Positions 61,514 to 64,000 of a DNA stretch of 64,000 bases are shown here, piece after piece. Location of the stretch: assembly GCA_963756115.1 (NCBI GenBank), contig CAVWMN010000010.1:1612001-1676000 (forward strand). Reading direction: 5' to 3'. Every line of letters begins with the position of its first letter. Within the stretch, counting starts at the first letter, position 1. Under the pieces are notes generated by a model. The model saw only the letters and a program-made list of their open reading frames with translations. It had not been told where the DNA came from and made no database searches. Origin of the DNA: JTS-RE37 sp963756115 (GTDB lineage: Bacteria > Bacteroidota > Bacteroidia > Flavobacteriales > Flavobacteriaceae). The position numbers and the translations under genes were made by a program.

Positions 61514-63214
61514 CTATTGATATGCGGCCGGGAGTCGTCGGGCATGGATCAGTGATTCAAATGCTTTGCCCAATGCCAATAACCGGTCTTCACAGAAAGG
61601 TTGTGAAATGAATGTAAGGTTTACCGGCTCCCCGTCCGATCTGTACCCCATCGGGACGGTCAGCGCAGGGTACCTGGCTACAGCGGCATACCCGGCATGC
61701 AGGTTATTGATAGACAAAACTGCATCGAGTTGGTACGCATCCAGCGCAGAATCGAAAAATTTACGCCCCTGTGCCTGCAGCCGGGATTTTATGACAGCCA
61801 ACTCCTCCGCTGTGGTGGAATCCGCAAGGATTCCCCGGAATAGTGCCTGCCCATAGGGGATGCGAAGCGCGGAATCTGCCTTATTGAAGGCAACGGCATC
61901 TGCAATGGAGGTGATCGTTACACCTTCCGTATTCTGAACATGGGTCTCCAGATACATGGGAAGGTCGTTTTTCATATCGATGTTCAGTATACTGATAAAA
62001 CCATCGAGCTTCTCTTCGGAGGGGGAGCAGACTTTTATAATAACACCTGCCGCTTCCAGGCGGGAAACAATTTTACGGTACAGGGAATCGGACGCCATCA
62101 AATCTGCATAAACCCCCAGTCGCCTGCCTTCCATACCAGACATTTTTCCGATATGTCCATCCCATCCGGCATCCCAGGGAGGTGGCACTGACATCCTATC
62201 CTGCTGGTCAAAGCCCAACATGGCATCCAGTAAAATGGCATTGTCAATTACGTTCTTCGTCATGGGACCGGGGGTATCCAATGTACTGGAAATGGGGACA
62301 ATGCCACTCCGGGACAACAACCCTATCGTGGGTTTTAAGCCAACAACTGAATTCTGCCCAGAGGGCGAAAGTATGGATCCCGAAGTTTCTGTTCCCACTG
62401 CCGCTACCGCATAATTGGCAGCCACTGCAGTACCACTGCCGGAACTGCTTCCGCCGGTTTCAAAAACTCCCCTGCCGTAGGGGTTCAGGGTTTGACCGCC
62501 CATGGCACTGTAACCAACCGGGCACCCGGAGCACAGAAAGTAGGCCCATTCACTCATATTTACCTTTCCCAGGATAATAGCACCTTTTTCCTTTAAACGC
62601 GCTACTATATAAGCGTCGGTTACATCGTTTTCCATCAGGGCAACGGAGCCCGCGGTTGTACGCATTCCCTCCGTATTGATATTATCCTTTAACAATACGG
62701 GCATCCCAAACACCGGGTGCCTCTGTATCGCTTCTTCCGACAACCGGAGCCTGTCCTTGTCCCGGGCTTGCTGTACGGCATCCGCATTCAGCGCCAGGAT
62801 TGTATGGAGGGTGGAAGCATTATTCAATTCATATTTGTATATCCGGTAGAGAAAAAACAGCACCAACTTTTCATATGACAGCCTTCCGGATTTTATATGG
62901 GATTGCAGGGTAGGGATATCCTGTTCCAGGACCAGGGGTTTCAGGCTTTGATATTCCGCTTCTGAAAACCGGGATACTTCGGGGTATAACGGCCGGAAAA
63001 CCGCATTTTTATCCAGGAAGCGGGACTGGAGTAAGCTGAATTGCATCCGGGCAATTTCGTGGTCCCGGTTTGCAGCCACTTCTGCCGAATCATTGTAGGG
63101 TGCCCAGAGGATCACCGTATCGGGTACCTGTTCGGGATGCCGGTCACCACGCCCACCCAGGTCTTTGCATCCCAAGCATACCAGCAGGGCCGCAAGTATC
63201 GCGAATAATCTCAT
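61514..63214 (-). CDS. Amidase-signature family lipoprotein
   Basis: A 566-residue lipoprotein from ATG 63214 (MRLFAILAALLVCLGC, lipobox Cys 16; a GTG at 63235 is less likely). The amidase signature is clear: the catalytic Lys in FGMPVLLKDNINTEGMRTTA, the GGSSSGSGTAVAANYAVAAV block and the nucleophile region GTETSGSILSPSGQNSVVG, followed by LSRSGIVPISSTLDTPGPMT. It hydrolyses amides by a Ser-cisSer-Lys triad. The substrate is unknown. Its C-terminal part is intact with the expected AVARYPALTVPMGYRSDGEP. Confidence 0.93.
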   Translation of the reverse strand: MRLFAILAALLVCLGCKDLGGRGDRHPEQVPDTVILWAPYNDSAEVAANRDHEIARMQFSLLQSRFLDKNAVFRPLYPEVSRFSEAEYQSLKPLVLEQDIPTLQSHIKSGRLSYEKLVLFFLYRIYKYELNNASTLHTILALNADAVQQARDKDRLRLSEEAIQRHPVFGMPVLLKDNINTEGMRTTAGSVALMENDVTDAYIVARLKEKGAIILGKVNMSEWAYFLCSGCPVGYSAMGGQTLNPYGRGVFETGGSSSGSGTAVAANYAVAAVGTETSGSILSPSGQNSVVGLKPTIGLLSRSGIVPISSTLDTPGPMTKNVIDNAILLDAMLGFDQQDRMSVPPPWDAGWDGHIGKMSGMEGRRLGVYADLMASDSLYRKIVSRLEAAGVIIKVCSPSEEKLDGFISILNIDMKNDLPMYLETHVQNTEGVTITSIADAVAFNKADSALRIPYGQALFRGILADSTTAEELAVIKSRLQAQGRKFFDSALDAYQLDAVLSINNLHAGYAAVARYPALTVPMGYRSDGEPVNLTFISQPFCEDRLLALGKAFESLIHARRLPAAYQ

Positions 63215-63299
63215 CGGGGGTATACACTGTTTCACTGGTTCATTGCTGATGATAGGTCCCTGCGCTTCTTCCCTTACGGCAGCAGGTTCGAAAATTAGT

Positions 63300-64000
63300 T
63301 CAATGATCTTTGCCGATATTAAAAAACGAATCGATAAACTCCATTTTATTGAATACCTGCAGGTCTCCGATCCCTTCCCCTACCCCGATATATTTGACCG
63401 GGATCCGGAACTGGTCTGAGATCCCCAGTACCACCCCGCCTTTGGCCGTTCCATCCAGTTTGGTAACCGCCAGGGATGTTACTTCAGTTGCTTTGGTGAA
63501 TTGCTTCGCCTGTTCGAAGGCATTCTGCCCCGTTGAACCATCGAGCACCAGTAAAACTTCATGGGGAGCTTCTTCCAGAACTTTTTGCATCACCCGTTTT
63601 ACCTTTCCTAATTCGTTCATCAGATTGACCTTGTTGTGCAGTCGTCCTGCCGTATCGATCAGGACCACATCAGCCTCCTGGGTTACTGCGGAACTCAGGG
63701 TGTCAAAGGCCACCGAGGCCGGGTCGCTTCCCATTTTTTGCTTGATCAGGGGAACCCCCACCCGTTCTGCCCATACCTCGAGCTGGTCAATCGCGGCTGC
63801 CCGAAAGGTATCTGCTGCACCTATCACCACCTTATAACCCCGGTTCTTGAACTGGTGGGCGAGCTTCCCTATCGTGGTGGTTTTCCCCACCCCGTTGACC
63901 CCAACAACCATAATTACATAGGGCCGCTGGGCCGGGATACTGAAATCTGTTTCTTCATCCGCGGTGGTCTCTGACAGGAGGCCTGCGATCTCTTCCCTCA
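63300..64000 (-). CDS. ftsY: Signal recognition particle receptor FtsY (N-terminus cut by window edge)
   Basis: This is the C-terminal part of FtsY. The GTPase P-loop is VVGVNGVGKTTTIGKLAHQF, then GAADTFRAAAIDQLEVWAER (G2), VVLIDTAGRLHNKVNLMNEL (G3), AVTKLDGTAKGGVVLGISDQ (G4) and KYIGVGEGIGDLQVFNKMEF (closing motif). Upstream, the frame runs through the NG domain start (REEIAGLLSE and SIPAQRPYVIM) past 64000. It docks ribosome-SRP complexes at the membrane. Stop at 63300. In many flavobacteria rimO follows ftsY directly; here two hydrolase genes stand between them. Confidence 0.96.
   Translation of the reverse strand, partial: REEIAGLLSETTADEETDFSIPAQRPYVIMVVGVNGVGKTTTIGKLAHQFKNRGYKVVIGAADTFRAAAIDQLEVWAERVGVPLIKQKMGSDPASVAFDTLSSAVTQEADVVLIDTAGRLHNKVNLMNELGKVKRVMQKVLEEAPHEVLLVLDGSTGQNAFEQAKQFTKATEVTSLAVTKLDGTAKGGVVLGISDQFRIPVKYIGVGEGIGDLQVFNKMEFIDSFFNIGKDH

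Noticed and set aside
1..64000. CRISPR arrays, insertion sequences, prophage or integrase genes
   Set aside because: No regularly spaced repeats, transposase DDE motifs, integrase or phage structural genes were seen on either strand.

Overview
The window looks like chromosomal DNA of a marine-type, carotenoid-forming member of the Flavobacteriaceae (Bacteroidota). The grounds are: TAnnTTTG -7 promoter elements with A-rich leaders instead of Shine-Dalgarno sites; a TonB-dependent receptor paired with a DUF4249 lipoprotein; a mitochondrial-type aconitase of about 755 residues; tandem SurA-like PPIases next to a MoxR ATPase; a MerR-crtI-crtB-crtZ carotenoid cluster; and many SPII lipoproteins. 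No insertion sequence, prophage, CRISPR array or rRNA operon was found. The species cannot be named from this.

Layout. 1-2.4 kb: GMC oxidoreductase (cut by the window edge) and a Tat-exported sugar isomerase, then a DUF2383 stress-type protein. 2.8-5.4 kb: a minus-strand cluster of an M6-family metalloprotease, a 76-residue stand-alone copy of its C-terminal domain, and a proline-rich disordered protein. None of the three has a recognisable export signal. 5.9-12 kb: small accessory genes (VOC, DUF1579-like, a decayed YdeI-like gene, BrkB, a FabF-type ketosynthase, an NTF2-like protein, PfpI). 12.6-15.9 kb: TonB receptor and DUF4249. 15.9-23.2 kb: TamA/TamB. 23.4-28.8 kb: first tripartite RND pump (adaptor, pump, TolC). 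29.2-32.3 kb: large sortilin/BNR-repeat secreted protein. 32.3-38.5 kb: second RND pump with its own GbsR/MarR-type regulator and a palindromic operator.

38.7-42.7 kb: a two-component operon (unknown protein, TPR histidine kinase, NarL-type regulator). Its promoter and the promoter of the following secreted-protein gene carry matching 7-2-7 TACCCAT palindromes, each exactly 21 bases upstream of a TAnnTTTG element. This suggests a self-contained regulon. 43.3 kb: tRNA-Leu(GAG). 43.4-45.4 kb: DadA-like oxidase converging on a DUF1080 lipoprotein. 45.5-49.3 kb: carotenoid cluster under a MerR regulator that keeps the CarH-type B12-binding signatures, with three copies of ACGTTAAA in its promoter region. 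49.4-50.5 kb: a TlpA thioredoxin and a paralogue that has lost one active-site cysteine. 50.5-52.8 kb: aconitase. 53-56.3 kb: two SurA-like proteins and MoxR. 56.4-61.5 kb: SRPBCC proteins, class A-like and class C-like serine hydrolases, rimO. 61.5-64 kb: amidase lipoprotein and ftsY (cut by the window edge).

The less ordinary parts are the M6 protease cluster, the two-component regulon with matched operators, and the putative light/B12-responsive carotenoid regulator. All functional statements rest on motif recognition by eye; no database search was run.
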